A model generated the notes under the pieces. That model saw nothing but the letters and a program-made list of their open reading frames with translations, was not told the origin of the DNA and made no database searches. DNA of 5,144 bases from Klenkia sp. (GTDB lineage Bacteria; Actinomycetota; Actinomycetes; Mycobacteriales; Geodermatophilaceae), in NCBI GenBank assembly GCA_025966215.1, contig JAOPVM010000108.1:1-5144 (forward strand). The letters are read 5' to 3'. Each line of letters starts with the position of its first letter. Position 1 is the stretch's first letter. This document shows, in pieces, positions 4,909 to 5,144 of the stretch. The translations under genes were made by a program, and so were the position numbers.

Positions 4909-5144
4909 TCAGCCGTCGGAGCTGCGCTCCACCGTGACCCGCTCGACGCTGACCGACGTGCCGTCCTCCTCGAAGGAGACGGTGGTCAGCTGCATCTTGA
5001 TCCGGTCCTTGAGTCCCAGCGGCGGGGGGTCGCCCCCGCAGCGCCGACGGACCAGGGCCTTGAACTCCTGCTCGATGCCGAACTCGCGCAGGCACGGCGA
5101 GCAGTCCTCGAGGTGCTCGGCGATGACCGCCCGTCGGGCGTCAC
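4909..5144 (-). CDS. rsrA: RsrA/RshA-type redox-sensing anti-sigma factor (3' part)
   Basis: The last 77 codons of a gene whose start lies beyond the right edge. It carries the zinc-anti-sigma signature H-x3-C-x2-C as HLEDCSPC (fragment residues 10-17), followed by LREFGIEQEFKALVRRRCGG, typical of the mycothiol-system anti-sigma-R factors RsrA and RshA. These proteins hold the ECF sigma factor SigR/SigH inactive in the cytosol; oxidation of the zinc-ligand cysteines (thiol stress) ejects zinc and frees sigma. A third cysteine, fragment residue 35, sits in RRRCGG. After the LKDRIKMQLT helix there is an unusual acidic/valine-rich tail, SFEEDGTSVSVERVTVE, ending DG. The sigR/sigH gene would be expected just upstream, outside the window to the right. 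The TGA at 4911-4909 adjoins the shared terminator. Confidence 0.92.
   Translation of the reverse strand, partial: DARRAVIAEHLEDCSPCLREFGIEQEFKALVRRRCGGDPPPLGLKDRIKMQLTTVSFEEDGTSVSVERVTVERSSDG

Overview
The window comes from a very GC-rich actinobacterium. GC-ending codons dominate, the promoters are near-leaderless, and the gene set includes WhiB1, an RsrA-type anti-sigma factor and the 24-residue ribosomal protein bL37. The order DAGK-like / whiB1 / pdtaS / small biotinyl protein / rsrA resembles, from memory, the Mycobacterium tuberculosis Rv3218-whiB1-Rv3220c-Rv3221c-rshA-sigH neighbourhood. Base composition and protein flavour suggest Geodermatophilaceae or a relative (Blastococcus, Modestobacter, Geodermatophilus type), but this is inference. 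No mobile element, CRISPR array, intact tRNA or rRNA was seen.

Layout. Positions 1-163 hold GC-rich sequence with no supported gene, ending in a leaderless-type -10 box. Positions 164-1120 (+) encode a diacylglycerol kinase-family lipid kinase, followed by a probable hairpin terminator. Positions 1121-1410 are the whiB1 control region, with a CRP-like palindrome, a TTGACA box and a small leader hairpin. Positions 1411-1662 (+) encode WhiB1. A perfect 15-bp hairpin at 1690-1722 separates it from the convergent sensor kinase PdtaS (1741-3231, -). Upstream of PdtaS on the same strand are a 73-residue biotinyl/lipoyl carrier (3266-3487, -) and a shortened biotin-carboxylase-like protein (3572-4597, -). 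The tiny bL37 gene (4772-4846, +) diverges from that pair. A 23-bp hairpin (4852-4900) then separates bL37 from the 3' part of an RsrA-like anti-sigma factor (4909 to the window end, -).

How the parts relate. WhiB1 (Fe-S, nitric-oxide-sensitive in mycobacteria), RsrA (zinc/thiol redox switch) and PdtaS (cytosolic histidine kinase acting through an ANTAR response regulator) are all sensory regulators, so this is a chromosomal regulatory neighbourhood rather than a metabolic operon. The most unusual component is the pair formed by the biotin-carboxylase-like protein and the single-domain carrier. The former keeps the N-terminal and C-terminal signatures of biotin carboxylase but appears to have lost most of the ATP-grasp and catalytic residues. 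It looks like a pseudoenzyme partnered with a biotinylated protein of unknown function.
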